This document shows positions 33,059 to 42,279 of a DNA stretch of 64,000 nt, piece after piece. The stretch spans positions 62,001-126,000 of the forward strand of contig NZ_JACIAY010000005.1 of the NCBI RefSeq assembly GCF_014194975.1. The letters are read 5' to 3'. The DNA is from Sphingomonas sp. BK580 (GTDB taxonomy: Bacteria > Pseudomonadota > Alphaproteobacteria > Sphingomonadales > Sphingomonadaceae). Every line of letters starts with the position of its first letter. The first letter of the stretch is position 1. The notes under the pieces are model-generated. The model searched no databases. It saw only the letters and a program-made list of their open reading frames with translations, and had not been told where the DNA came from. Both the position numbers and the translations under genes were made by a program.

Positions 33059-33401
33059 CCGCGCCCTCCTCCTTCCCGGCAGTTCCGCAGCGGCCTCGTT
33101 CCTGGCCCACCGCAAGATCGTGACGAACCGGAGCTTCGGCCCGGAGCGTGCCACGCGTCCGCTGGCGGTTCCGATCCAACATGCTGGCGTAGCGTGCCGC
33201 CGCAACGATCGATCTCTCCGCCGAAGCCGTCGCGCACTCGCCATCGTACGGTCCACCACCGCGCGAGGCGATGCAGCTCGATCGGCTGAGTTCATGCAGC
33301 GCGGCTGCGGCAGCGCACCCAGGCGGCACGCGTGAAAGCTCGCAGGCGGCCGAAGCGAGCCTTGAGCAGGCGGCGGAGGCGGAGCGCTCGCGCATCCGGG
33401 T
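33059..33401. other. intergenic region, no gene seen
   Basis: 343 bases between two minus-strand genes. Frames in both directions lack coding features. It carries the AGGAGG site of the small gene at its left edge and nothing else I can support. Confidence 0.45.
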
Positions 33402-34370
33402 TCAGAGCCACTTAAGCCGCTTGAAGCGGACGTAGAGGAAGGCGCAGACCGCAGCTATGACCGCCAGAACGACGAAGTAGCCGTACCTCGTCCTCAGCTC
33501 CGGCATGTTCTGGAAGTTCATGCCGTAGATGCCGGCGATGGCCGTCGGAACGGCGAGGATCGCAGCCCAGGCGGCCAGCTGCCTGGTGATGACGCCGGTC
33601 CGCTGCTGCTCGAGAAGCGTGCTGAACTCGAAGACGGACGAGAGGACCTGCAGCAAGCCGTCGACCATCACGTGGACGCGTCGGACGTGGTCGAGGACGT
33701 CGCTGAAGTAGGGCCGCATGTCACCGTCGACGCAGGGAAGATCCAGCCGAACCAGCTTGCCCGCTACGTCGCCCATCGGGCCGAGGACGCGCTGGAAGCG
33801 CATCAGCTCGCGACGCAGCTTGAAGATCAGAGCGACGTCGCCGCGCTCGAGGAACACGTCGTGTGACCGCTTCTCCATGGCCAGTACGCGGTCTTCGATC
33901 TCGTCGACGATGGGCAGGTAGCCGTCGACGATGAAGTCGAGGATGGCGTGCAGGACGTAGCCGGTCCCCTTCGCCAGCAGAGCCGGCGCAGACTCGACCC
34001 GATCCCGCAGGGCCGTATGCGACCGGTCGGATCCGTTCCGCACGCTCACCACGTGCCGCTTGCCGACGAACACGGCGGTCGCGCCGTAGACGATCTCGTC
34101 GCCATCGAGGCTCGCCGTCCGAGCGAGCGCGAAGAGCTGATCGTCGTACACATCGAGCTTGGGAAGCTGGTCGGACTTGATCGAGTCCTCGATGGCGAGC
34201 GGATGGAGCGCGTACCGGCTTCTCAGCGTGTCCATCTCCTCATCCGTTGTATCGCACAGTCCGATCCACACGAAGCCGGACTCGTCGGGTTCGAAGTCGC
34301 AGGCCTCGTCCAGAGACACCTGTCGGATCCGCTTGCCGTTTCGGTACAGGTTGGCCGCTACGACCGTCAT
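33402..34370 (-). CDS. corA: CorA family magnesium/divalent cation transporter
   Basis: A 322-residue CorA-type channel. It has a large N-terminal cytoplasmic alpha/beta domain (about 1-235), a long stalk helix (about 180-255, 'LIFKLRRELMRFQRVLGPMG'), and two C-terminal membrane helices (about 262-284 and 298-316), with the selectivity motif 'YGMNFQNMPEL' between them, the YGMNF and MPEL signature of the family. Forms pentamers that move Mg2+ (also Co2+/Ni2+) inward. The start at 34370 (MTVVAANLY) is preferred over 34415 because the latter adds unrelated residues. Monocistronic, no riboswitch-like leader recognised. Confidence 0.95.
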   Translation of the reverse strand: MTVVAANLYRNGKRIRQVSLDEACDFEPDESGFVWIGLCDTTDEEMDTLRSRYALHPLAIEDSIKSDQLPKLDVYDDQLFALARTASLDGDEIVYGATAVFVGKRHVVSVRNGSDRSHTALRDRVESAPALLAKGTGYVLHAILDFIVDGYLPIVDEIEDRVLAMEKRSHDVFLERGDVALIFKLRRELMRFQRVLGPMGDVAGKLVRLDLPCVDGDMRPYFSDVLDHVRRVHVMVDGLLQVLSSVFEFSTLLEQQRTGVITRQLAAWAAILAVPTAIAGIYGMNFQNMPELRTRYGYFVVLAVIAAVCAFLYVRFKRLKWL

Positions 34371-34667
34371 GCCGCGCTCGGGGACCTGGCGAGGCTCATC
34401 GCGACAGGAGCACAACCGTGCCCATAGAGAAGCGAGTTAGCGGAGGAGACGAGAGCCTCGTGCTCGCCGACTTCCGCCTGCCGCTCGCCGCAGGGCGAGG
34501 GCCTGCTCGGGATCCCAGGCGACCGGCGTTCAAACTCCTCGAGATCCTCAAGGGCTCGGCTTCGGGTCATTGTTGACCAGCCTGCGCGCTGCCGGTCGCG
34601 ATCGCGAAGGGACGCAAAGGCGGCAGGCGCGCACGCGACCGGCGCGCATGCGGAAACCGGGGCGGGT
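34371..34667. other. intergenic region, no gene seen
   Basis: About 300 bases between GH114 and corA genes, both on the minus strand. A short inverted repeat GGTCA-TTGT-TGACC at about 34566-34579 follows the end of the GH114 gene on the transcribed strand and could act as a weak hairpin. Nothing else is seen. Confidence 0.4.
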
Positions 34668-35600
34668 TCAGCCGCACGTGTACCTGAAGGAGTCGTCGAG
34701 TTCCAACGGGAGCACCAGCGTCTTCACACGCTCCTTCGCCGCGGCGGCACAGAGCTGCCCCCTCCTTCCCTCGCGATCGCTCACGAAGTCGGCGTCGTAC
34801 TCGGCGTTGAACACCGGCTTGCCGGCGAGGACAAAGGGAGCCACTCGATCGCATTCCGCGAACTCGTGGCACTGCTCGTTGACGGCGAAGTCGAACGATC
34901 CGACGAGATCCTCGACCTGATCGAGATCGTTCTTCAGACCGACGGCGAGACCCCGCACGTGAGCCTCTCGAGCCAAGAAGCGGTCGTAGTCCAGCTGATC
35001 GGCGGCGGTCAGCGGAAATCCTGTGGAGTTGGCGTAGCCGTCGACGTTGTCCGGCTCGACCCCGTCGCACCGCTTGGACGCCGCGAGATCCAGCCGCACG
35101 CGCATGATCCGCCGCACGTTGCCAGACCGCACGTCCAGCCAACGCTCGCCTGGCCAGTCGTCCAGCGCCCTCCCCTTGTCGGCGGCGTCGAACTCTCCGA
35201 AGTCGGTCCTGAAGTCCTCCGAGGACCCGGCCGAGAAGTAGCAGATCACCCTCCGTCCGCGCCTATGCAGGTCGTCGATCACCGCCTGAGGTGCGTCAAA
35301 GAGATCGATGTCGTACGCGTCGACGTCGTAGTCGGTGTCGATGTCGCCTCTCAGCTGCCACTGCCAAGTGGCGTCGACGGCCGGATGCCAGATCGCCGGC
35401 GCCGGCGTCGGCGCGCTCGGAGCCGGCGGGAGCGCGGGAGCGGCCGGCGGAATGGCGCCGGTCGCTGGCGGCGCGCTTCCCGCCTGCGGGACATCGCCCT
35501 CGTCCGAGCCGCCGCCTCCGCAGGAGGTCAACGCGAGGCTGGCGGCGACTGCCAGAACGCCAGCCCGAGGAACGCACCGCATCATTCGAACGACCATCAC
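34668..35600 (-). CDS. GH114 family lipoprotein (endo-alpha-1,4-polygalactosaminidase-like)
   Basis: A 310-residue exported lipoprotein. Signal II with 'AVAASLALTSC' gives lipidated Cys at about 27, followed by a Gly/Pro/Ala-rich linker (28-70) and the catalytic TIM-barrel domain of glycoside hydrolase family 114 (about 72-308). Diagnostic stretches are 'WQWQLRGDID', 'ICYFSAGSSEDFRTD', 'DVRSGNVRRIMRVRLDLA', 'CDGVEPDNVDGYANSTG' (with the likely catalytic Asp/Glu pair) and 'AVNEQCHEF'. Family members cut alpha-1,4-galactosaminogalactan-type polymers. Here it would sit in the outer or inner membrane facing the periplasm. Start is GTG 35600. Monocistronic. Confidence 0.9.
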   Translation of the reverse strand: MMVVRMMRCVPRAGVLAVAASLALTSCGGGGSDEGDVPQAGSAPPATGAIPPAAPALPPAPSAPTPAPAIWHPAVDATWQWQLRGDIDTDYDVDAYDIDLFDAPQAVIDDLHRRGRRVICYFSAGSSEDFRTDFGEFDAADKGRALDDWPGERWLDVRSGNVRRIMRVRLDLAASKRCDGVEPDNVDGYANSTGFPLTAADQLDYDRFLAREAHVRGLAVGLKNDLDQVEDLVGSFDFAVNEQCHEFAECDRVAPFVLAGKPVFNAEYDADFVSDREGRRGQLCAAAAKERVKTLVLPLELDDSFRYTCG

Positions 35601-35856
35601 CAGTTCTCGACTCTCTCGGCCTCAGATGCGCGCGACATTCTCAAGTGTCGCATTCGATCTCGGGGAGCCCTTAGTCAGCCGCTCACTAGCGACTGCGTCC
35701 ATTCCGAACGATGCGGATGTCGGAAGGCGGCCTTTCGCAACCCGCAACTTGGGGAGTCCGCGCCTTCGCGGCCGAAGCGCTCCGAGGCGTGAGCGGCGAC
35801 GCAGGCCTTTGCTGAAACAGCGACATGCAGGCCTTCGGCCGGCCCGGATCGCGGCG

Positions 35857-36948
35857 TCAGTCGACCAGCGGAAGCGTGTGCGGCTCCCGGATCGGACATC
35901 CGTTCAGAATGCTCCGATGGTCCTGAATCGCGCGGTAGACGCGCCGTCGGGCCCGCATGGCAGCGCCGAGCGGGCGGTGCTCGGTGATGCCTTGCCATGG
36001 AGAGAAAGCGGTCCGTTCGTTGAGCTCCGTCTGACGCTCGGGAGACCAGCTGCGCTGGGGCGGAACGGTGAGCACGGCCAGCGGAAGATACGGGTTGCCG
36101 ACCTCCGGCCATACGACGGAGGCGTCCTCGACAGGGTTCCGGTCAAGGTCGCGGCACAGCTGCACGCGAAGCTCCCAGCTGCCGCCCTCTTCGGCGAAGA
36201 TGGCGAGGAGCTCGTCGCGGATTGCGTCATGGTCCTTCGAAGGCGGAAGAGGCTGATCCGTGAGCGCGCGGAAGTTGGGCGAGTGCGGCACGAGATCGAT
36301 CTTGCCGACGTAGTCGCCGAAGCGGATCGCACCCTGGCTGTAGTAGCGCTCGCCGATCGGGTTGGTCCGACAATAGCCGCCGAACGTCTGAAGGAGGCCG
36401 CTGGGCAGGTTCACGGACTCGAGCGCGCCCTCGATCGGCTGCACGATGGTGGATAGCGCGATCTTCGCGGGCTCGGCGCGATCCGTGGTCCCGGCGAGAA
36501 GCCGCATGCTTCTCAGGAAGCCGGCAAGCGTCGGATCGGAGAAGGTGGCCCCGGTCACCAGCAGGAAGTCCTGCGACACGTGCTCCTCGGATCCAGGCAG
36601 CCGGACTCCTTCGACGCCAAGGACCTTGATGGACAGGCCGCGCGGCAGCGAGACGCGATCGCTTATCGGATCGCCCGGGATCGCCGACATCCGTATGACC
36701 GCAGGGTAGATCCTGCCTGGCCGAAAGATGCCCTGGGCGAGCCCGATGTCCAGATCCGGCCGGACCTCCAGCCTTCCTTCCAGAAGAGCATGCGGCTTGG
36801 CATGTACGCCGCGGTAGGCATGACCGAGATCGGCATGCGTCTTGTCGACGATGCCTCGAAAGACCTTCTCCAAAGCTTGGATTGTATCCGCCTCGTCATC
36901 GGGGATCGCTTCGAGATCGTCTCGGTAGCGCACCGGCTCCTGGAGCAT
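35857..36948 (-). CDS. catalase-like heme protein (short form)
   Basis: A 363-residue member of the catalase superfamily, much shorter than true catalases (about 480 or more). The distal-side block 'YRGVHAKPHALLEGRLEV' has the conserved His49, and 'PRGLSIKVLGVEG' and 'SQDFLLVTGATFS' follow as in catalase-related proteins. The proximal R-x-F-x-Y heme ligand motif of classical catalases is not visible, so peroxide dismutation is uncertain; a peroxidase or allene-oxide-synthase-like heme fold is possible. ATG 36948 follows GGAGG. No signal peptide. It stands alone upstream of an HxlR regulator gene on the same strand. Confidence 0.82.
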   Translation of the reverse strand: MLQEPVRYRDDLEAIPDDEADTIQALEKVFRGIVDKTHADLGHAYRGVHAKPHALLEGRLEVRPDLDIGLAQGIFRPGRIYPAVIRMSAIPGDPISDRVSLPRGLSIKVLGVEGVRLPGSEEHVSQDFLLVTGATFSDPTLAGFLRSMRLLAGTTDRAEPAKIALSTIVQPIEGALESVNLPSGLLQTFGGYCRTNPIGERYYSQGAIRFGDYVGKIDLVPHSPNFRALTDQPLPPSKDHDAIRDELLAIFAEEGGSWELRVQLCRDLDRNPVEDASVVWPEVGNPYLPLAVLTVPPQRSWSPERQTELNERTAFSPWQGITEHRPLGAAMRARRRVYRAIQDHRSILNGCPIREPHTLPLVD

Positions 36949-37141
36949 CGTTCGGCCTCCGCTTCGACGAGCGGACAGGTCCGCTCCATGGATGGCGTCG
37001 CCTGCTGCGGCGCCGCCAGCGCGCGACTATCCTCGAGAGACGAAGATTGGAGCATGGCCGTATGCGGAAGGTCGCATTGCAGGCAGCGCTCCCGCTGCCC
37101 CGTGCCTGATCTCGCGGAGAAGCTATGATGGGCGAAGTCGA

Positions 37142-37537
37142 TCAGGACGACGGCGATCCTGCACATGCCTCGTTCCGCCTCGAGTCGAAGCGGGCCTGCG
37201 CCGTCGCGAGCTCGACGTTGTTGTGGAGAGCCCAGTTGTACAATGCCGCGAAAGGTTCTCGCAGCGAAGCGCCGAGCGGCGTGATCGCATACTCGACGCC
37301 GACCGGCTGCGTGGCCAGCAGACGACGGCTGACGAGGCCGTTGCGCTCGAGCTTCTTCAACGCGTCCGCCAGCGCCTTGTGGGTGATGCCGTCCAACCTC
37401 CGTCTGAGATCGTTGAAGCGGCTTGGCTCCGCGCAGAGCACGCTAAGGATCAGAACGGCCCACTTGTTCGCCACCTGTTCGAGGATCGGCCGGGTCGCGG
37501 CAACGTCCAATGGAAGCTCGATGCTCGGCTCCTGCAT
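37142..37537 (-). CDS. HxlR family transcriptional regulator
   Basis: A 131-residue HxlR-type winged-helix dimer. Recognised by 'VANKWAVLILSVLCAEPSRF' (about 23-42), 'NDLRRRLDGITHKALADALK' and 'KLERNGLVSRRL', with 'VEYAITPLG' and a C-terminal dimer helix. HxlR proteins sense aldehydes, quinones or thiol oxidants and usually regulate an adjacent divergent oxidoreductase. There is a divergent SDR 94 bases away. Cysteines at about 35 and 125 could be redox sensors. Confidence 0.93.
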   Translation of the reverse strand: MQEPSIELPLDVAATRPILEQVANKWAVLILSVLCAEPSRFNDLRRRLDGITHKALADALKKLERNGLVSRRLLATQPVGVEYAITPLGASLREPFAALYNWALHNNVELATAQARFDSRRNEACAGSPSS

Positions 37538-37631
37538 AGGTCTACGTCCTTATACCTAGGCACCAAGAGGTGCGTTCTTGAGCGTAAGTATATATTCTAT
37601 ATCTAGCCTGCTTTCCAGAAAGCGAGGACGT
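37538..37631. promoter_or_regulatory. divergent HxlR/SDR control region
   Basis: A 94-base AT-rich region between hxlR-like and SDR genes. It holds GCACC-AAGA-GGTGC (37560-37573), a perfect small dyad, and an AT-rich symmetric stretch around 37587-37603 (TATATATTCTATAT). These are candidates for HxlR binding and the -10 elements; the SDR ribosome site GCGAGG lies at the right end. Confidence 0.45.
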
Positions 37632-38357
37632 ATGAGCAAGCTGACAGGTAGAAATGCGGTCGTGATCGGAGGCGTCGGCGGCATCGGCGGGGCGATTTCG
37701 CGAGCCTTCGCCGAAGCAGGCGCGACCGTGTACGCGACGAGCAGGCGAGCCGGAGAGGAGGTGGCGGAAGTCGGATCCGGCGAGATCCGTAACCGCCAGG
37801 TGGACGCATCGCACCCGGAGGCCCTCGCGCGCTTCTTCGAGCGAATCGGCGCCGAGGTTGGCTCCATCGACGTACTGGCGGTGAACGCCGGCATCTCCGA
37901 GTATGGTCCGCTAGCGGAGGTAACGCCGGATCATTTCGATCGCGCCTTCGATCTGAACGTTCGAGCGCTCCTGTTCGCGGCCCAGACCGCCGCGGGCCTG
38001 ATGCGCGATGGAGGGTCGATCGTGCTGGTCGGCTCGATCGCGGGCAGCATCGGCACCAAGGGCTACGGCGTCTACAACGCGACGAAGGCGGCGGTGCGAT
38101 CCTTCGCTCGCACCTGGGCCAACGAACTGGCGCCACGAAGCATCCGCGTCAACGTGGTCGCTCCAGGGCCGACCGACACCGACATGTTCGCAGCGGCCTC
38201 CGACGAGGTGCGCCGCGTCCTGACCGGACTCATTCCACTCGGCCGAATGGCCAGGGCCGAGGAGGTCGCGGCCGCAGCCCTGTTCCTCGCCAGCGACGAC
38301 AGCAGCTTCGTCACGGGTGCCGAGTTCCCGGTCGATGGCGGAATGGCACAGGTCTAG
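37632..38357 (+). CDS. SDR family oxidoreductase
   Basis: A 241-residue classical SDR. Cofactor loop 'VIGGVGGIGGAI' (GxxxGIG), 'LAVNAGISEYG' (NAG motif), catalytic Ser in 'IVLVGSIAGSIG', and 'YGVYNATKAAVRSF' (YxxxK). 'VVAPGPTDTDMF' and the final 'SSFVTGAEFPVDGGMAQV' are standard. The start at 37632 follows GAGG. It is divergent from and probably regulated by the HxlR gene. Followed directly by the remnant of an NmrA-like gene, a frequent partner of HxlR/SDR pairs. Confidence 0.94.
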   Translation: MSKLTGRNAVVIGGVGGIGGAISRAFAEAGATVYATSRRAGEEVAEVGSGEIRNRQVDASHPEALARFFERIGAEVGSIDVLAVNAGISEYGPLAEVTPDHFDRAFDLNVRALLFAAQTAAGLMRDGGSIVLVGSIAGSIGTKGYGVYNATKAAVRSFARTWANELAPRSIRVNVVAPGPTDTDMFAAASDEVRRVLTGLIPLGRMARAEEVAAAALFLASDDSSFVTGAEFPVDGGMAQV

Positions 38358-38389
38358 GCGATCGTGCATTTGTCTGGCAGCGATCATGC

Positions 38390-38830
38390 ATCCCCTCATG
38401 ATGCATTGCTTCGGACTGCCGGAAGGCACGTTCAACTTCTTCATGCGGCGGGACGGGCTCATGCAGTTCGTTGCGGTCGAGGACATCGGCAGGATCGTGG
38501 CCGCCGTCTTCGCCGCGTCCGACCGGTTCGCCGGCATCACGCTGGAACTCGCCGGGGACGAGTCCTCCGAGGACCAGCTCGCCACGGTCATCTCGGAGGC
38601 GGCGGGTCGTCGGATCGGCTAGCGCCAGCTCGGGGACGACGTGCTTGCGGGCAATCCCTTCCACGCCGCGTTGACTAGGCTGGTCGACGACGGACGCCTC
38701 GCCGGCAAGGCGGGGTTCGGCTTCCTCCGCTCTCTACAGCCGAACCTCCTGACCTTCCGCAGATGGTTGGCGGAGCCCTCGCGGCCGGCGTTAGAGCAGG
38801 TGCTCCCCGCCGAGGAGGCATGGGTTACGG
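38390..38830 (+). pseudogene. NmrA-like NAD(P)-binding protein remnant with in-frame amber stop
   Basis: The C-terminal half of an NmrA/SDR-a5-type protein survives. It begins around 'FGLPEGTFNFFMRRDG', continues 'FVAVEDIGRIVAAVFA', 'RFAGITLELAGDE', reaches a TAG at 38620-38622, and then goes on in the same frame with 'RQLGDDVLAG', 'AALTRLVDDGRLAG' and 'RRWLAEPSRPALEQVLPAE'. The Rossmann N-terminus with its GxxGxxG loop is missing; the sequence fuses to the 3' end of the preceding SDR gene. So the gene lost its 5' half by deletion and later acquired a nonsense codon. The 3' limit is approximate. Confidence 0.75.
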
Positions 38831-39040
38831 CCACGTCGACGAGAACGAGTCCTGATCGATTTGGCGGATCTAAGTCTGCATTGGCTTTCAGGCCAAACCG
38901 GCCCCGTCTTCACCGACCACGGATCGCGTTCGTGCAGCGGACTCCTTGCGCGGACGTCACGTTTCGCCGGGCAGGATGAGCCAGCCATCGCAGGCGCTCC
39001 GGCGCGCCGACGCAGGTTCCGCTACGAGCGCTGGCGAAGT

Positions 39041-40861
39041 TCAGATGAGGTCGCGAAGCGTGAGCGTGGCGCTCACCGGTTGCCCTTCATGGCTAAGCGA
39101 CAGACGGACGCGCGTGCCTACCGGCTGGTCCCGCACCGCAGCCCTGATCTCATCCAACGTCATCGACGAGCAGGTCTTTCCGTCAAGCGCGAGGACCGCA
39201 TCCCCGGTCCTGACACCTGCGCCTTGCGCCGGTCCACCGGACACGACCGCGGTTACTCTCGTAGTCCCATCCTTGCGGGTAAGGCTCATCCCTGACCGGT
39301 CGTAGCGGTCCAGGTCAGCAGGCGGGGGCGTGACCGGCGAGAGGAACAGCGCGGACCCGGCATAGTCCAAGGTGACGGCGAAGCGCTTCAGGATCCCCGC
39401 TCCGACGTTACCGGCAACCGAGGAATCGGCCATCGCGCCCGCACGATCGGTGGATACGAGGCTGACCGGAGCCCGCACCGTCACGCCGCCCAGCCGCAGC
39501 GGACCGCCTCGAAAGACCAGGCCGTAGCTGTTCCCGCCGATGCCGACGCCGGCGATCGTGCGGATCGCACCCGGCGCCCTTTCCAGCTCGTACCGGCGGG
39601 AGAACGGCGAGCTCAGGAACAGTCCACCCGGGTTGCCCGTGTCGATCACGAACCCGCCTTCGTGTCCTTGGAAGCTGCCCTCTACGATCGGAAGGTTGCC
39701 GTAGAACCGCAGCGGGATCTCCGTCCCGGCGGCCGTTCGGTCGAAGGCGTCGCGCCGCACGAACTCCAAGGTGCGGCTGCCATAGTCGATGCGCGTGACG
39801 TACCGCCGGAACGTCTCGAAGCCGATCATGCCTCCGGGCGTGATGTCGATGTCGGACAGCGGCAGCACGCGCAACGGCTGGTTCCGCATCACGGCTCCGC
39901 CGATCGCGATGGAAGCTGCGTTGCCGATGCCGCCTACGACGGCGCCCTCGCCGGCGCCGCGCATCGTCAAGGCACCTGCCGCGGTCAGACCCGAGATCCG
40001 GGCGGTCTCCGGCGTCAGAATGTTCACGCCGCCCGTGTCGAACAGGAAGGGGAACGGCCCCTTCCCGTTGACCATGACGTCCGCGTAGATGTGCCCGTTC
40101 ACGATGCGGAACGGCACTACCGAGCTCTTGGCGCCGTCCTCAAGGAGCGCGTCGGCCGGGAGCCACTTCGGAGCGCGGCAGCAGGACGACGGCACCATCC
40201 GAAGATACTCTCCTCCGATCAGAGTCTGAGTCTCGTCCTCCCCTCCCTCGACGGTGCCGGTGCTCATACGGCCGGCCACCATCGTGCCGCCGACCATCCT
40301 GTACTTGGACAGGCTAACGACGATCGTCTGGCCGTGTCGCGTCTCTTCGATCCGCGCGAGGAGATGAGTGCTTGCGTCGAAGCCGGCTTCGAACGGCGTT
40401 CCGCCCTGCGGTGCTACGCGAACGACGTCGACCTCGCCCTCACCGAGCCGGCGCCGGCCCACGTAGGAGACGGCGGCGCCTCCACGATCAGGCCTCCACC
40501 ACCTGTTCGTCAGACGGTATGCCTCGCTGAGGGCGAGCGCCTGCATGTCTCCGCCCGATTGAATGCTCACGCTTCCCGAGCGCTCCCGCGCCCACGCGCG
40601 TCGTCCATCAAAGCCTTCCTGCTCGAGCATGCGCCCGATCTGCCGCGTGGCGACGAACGCCGGTTTCCTCAGATCGACTACCGCTTCGCTCGTGCCGGTC
40701 AGTCCCTGACCGGCGTAGGCGTAGCGCAGGCGCACCGCCCTTTCGTCGTGCGTAGCCGGCTTCGTCGCCGCGCGATTAGATTCGAGGACGAGCGCGGCGG
40801 GGTCTCTCGAGACCGCGACTGCGGTTGGTGCGATAGAGAGGAGAAGCGGAAGAACCAGCAT
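39041..40861 (-). CDS. retropepsin-like aspartyl protease with PDZ domain
   Basis: A 606-residue exported protein. After a short signal peptide (1-17, 'LVLPLLLSIAPTAVA') comes a beta-rich N-terminal region (about 40-250, of the kind that precedes such proteases), then two retropepsin-like halves with 'FDTGGVNIL' (D-T-G, about 283) and 'VIDTGNPGGLFLS' (about 420), and a C-terminal PDZ domain (about 520-606, 'VVSGGPAQGAGVRTGDAVLA'). Proteins of this kind act on periplasmic or cell-surface substrates. It lies 84 bases downstream of a MarR gene on the same strand, likely co-transcribed. A shorter relative is at 61858. Confidence 0.9.
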   Translation of the reverse strand: MLVLPLLLSIAPTAVAVSRDPAALVLESNRAATKPATHDERAVRLRYAYAGQGLTGTSEAVVDLRKPAFVATRQIGRMLEQEGFDGRRAWARERSGSVSIQSGGDMQALALSEAYRLTNRWWRPDRGGAAVSYVGRRRLGEGEVDVVRVAPQGGTPFEAGFDASTHLLARIEETRHGQTIVVSLSKYRMVGGTMVAGRMSTGTVEGGEDETQTLIGGEYLRMVPSSCCRAPKWLPADALLEDGAKSSVVPFRIVNGHIYADVMVNGKGPFPFLFDTGGVNILTPETARISGLTAAGALTMRGAGEGAVVGGIGNAASIAIGGAVMRNQPLRVLPLSDIDITPGGMIGFETFRRYVTRIDYGSRTLEFVRRDAFDRTAAGTEIPLRFYGNLPIVEGSFQGHEGGFVIDTGNPGGLFLSSPFSRRYELERAPGAIRTIAGVGIGGNSYGLVFRGGPLRLGGVTVRAPVSLVSTDRAGAMADSSVAGNVGAGILKRFAVTLDYAGSALFLSPVTPPPADLDRYDRSGMSLTRKDGTTRVTAVVSGGPAQGAGVRTGDAVLALDGKTCSSMTLDEIRAAVRDQPVGTRVRLSLSHEGQPVSATLTLRDLI

Positions 40862-40945
40862 GGAAGGCTCGCGACGATCATGCGTCCCAGATCGTGCGAC
40901 CCTGGAACGAGCAAGACCAACAGATACGTAGGAGCCTACGGATCG

Positions 40946-41461
40946 TCAATCGCTTCCGCTTCTGCGCGCCTGCATGCGGTCGAACATCGAGCGCCTTTCA
41001 AGCGCGTCCTCGAGACGATCGAGGAACCTCACGAGGTCGCCCGCCTCGTCGTTCAGTTCGAGAGCCGTGGCGTTGAAGTCGTCCCAGAGCGGGCGAAGAC
41101 GATCGCACAGGCGGCGCCCGGCCGGCGTGAGGTCCAGTATGCGTCGGCGGGCGTCGCTCGGGCACTGCGTGGCGACGAGAATGCCTTCACGCTCGAGCGA
41201 GCGCCGGGCCTCGCTCACCGATGCATGCGAGATACGCAGCGTGTCCGCGATTTCGCCGACGGTCATCGGGCCGTTCGCGAGCAGCTGCCGCAGCACTCCG
41301 TACCAGCGCTGCTCGAAGCGCACGCCGTGAGCCTCGTAGACCCGCGTGCCGTCGCGGTCGAGCCGCTCGGACAGCCGCCGCAGCCGAGCTGCCAGAGCGA
41401 GTCCGCCATAGGCCCTGCTGTAGTCGTCGCCGTCGTTCGCCATCAGCTCTCGTCCGTGCAT
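40946..41461 (-). CDS. MarR family transcriptional regulator
   Basis: A 171-residue MarR-type dimeric wHTH protein. The HTH is 'MTVGEIADTLRISHASVSEA' (about 66-85), the wing 'CPSDARRRILDLTPAGRRL' contains the DxRxxx(L/I)xLT motif, and the C-terminal helices form the dimer interface. The exact start is uncertain: ATG 41461 directly follows GGGAGG with no spacing, while ATG 41443 has GAGAG close by. It probably controls itself and the aspartyl-protease gene downstream. Confidence 0.92.
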   Translation of the reverse strand: MHGRELMANDGDDYSRAYGGLALAARLRRLSERLDRDGTRVYEAHGVRFEQRWYGVLRQLLANGPMTVGEIADTLRISHASVSEARRSLEREGILVATQCPSDARRRILDLTPAGRRLCDRLRPLWDDFNATALELNDEAGDLVRFLDRLEDALERRSMFDRMQARRSGSD

Positions 41462-41724
41462 CCTCCCGGACGTCTACGCCAGCCCGGACGCGAAGGAAGC
41501 CGTCCGATCGGCTCCCGGGAGGATCTTCCAGCCGGTGCGCTAGAGCTCCCGCGTGCGCACGAGGGACATGCCCCCGCGCGGCACGGCTGGGACCAGGCTG
41601 GAACGGAGACTCTGCGAGACTTAGTTCTCCTCTGGCGAAGCGGAAGACCCGGCGCCGAGCCTCCTCCAGTGGTTTTGCTCTTAGCCTGGATGGTATCAGA
41701 AAGCGGAAGAAAGGCAGATTGACG

Positions 41725-42108
41725 ATGAGATACCCGACCGTGCGATATGTAGAAACGGGCGATCCCGGTTACCTCGAGCTCCACTGCTACGACGGAACGC
41801 GTCGCGGCGTGATGTTCGTCGACGCATTCGCCGCCGACGAAGCGATGCGACCGGGACGCGCCGAGCTCGACTGCGTCGCGGTGCTGCACGGCTTCCTTCC
41901 GCGCGGAGCGACGCTCGTGTCCTCTCCCGGCGTGCTCGACGAGTTCTTCGAGGACGACGCCGAGGGGCTTGCGCGCGCCCGCTTCGTCGCGGCGGCCGCC
42001 GGGTACGTGACTCAGAACAGCGACGAGTTCGCTCGGCGCAATCTGCCGGGAGCCGCGCAGCGGTTCGATGAGATGTCGCGCGAATTCAAGCTGGCGCGCT
42101 ACCGCTGA
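41725..42108 (+). CDS. hypothetical protein
   Basis: A 127-residue soluble protein with coding-like composition and a plausible AAAGG ribosome site. It begins 'MRYPTVRYVETGDPGYLELH', has an acidic centre ('EFFEDDAEGLARARF') and a basic C-terminus. No domain recognised. No signal peptide or membrane segment. It stands alone, divergent from the MarR gene. Confidence 0.6.
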   Translation: MRYPTVRYVETGDPGYLELHCYDGTRRGVMFVDAFAADEAMRPGRAELDCVAVLHGFLPRGATLVSSPGVLDEFFEDDAEGLARARFVAAAAGYVTQNSDEFARRNLPGAAQRFDEMSREFKLARYR

Positions 42109-42279
42109 TCCGACTGGACGCTGCCCTTAGATCTAGCCAGCCTGGGCACCACCTCAAGGCGCCCGGAATTAGCTCGTCCCGAGCAAGACGTTGATCGTCG
42201 ATGCCGGGATCCCGGTCCCTTGACGAAGGTACGACCACCGCGTTCTACTCCGTTCTACGAGGCTAGCGCGAGGACGGAC

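Noticed and set aside
34566..34579. GGTCA-TTGT-TGACC dyad as a rho-independent terminator
   Set aside because: Five-base stem with no T-run; too weak to call as a terminator.
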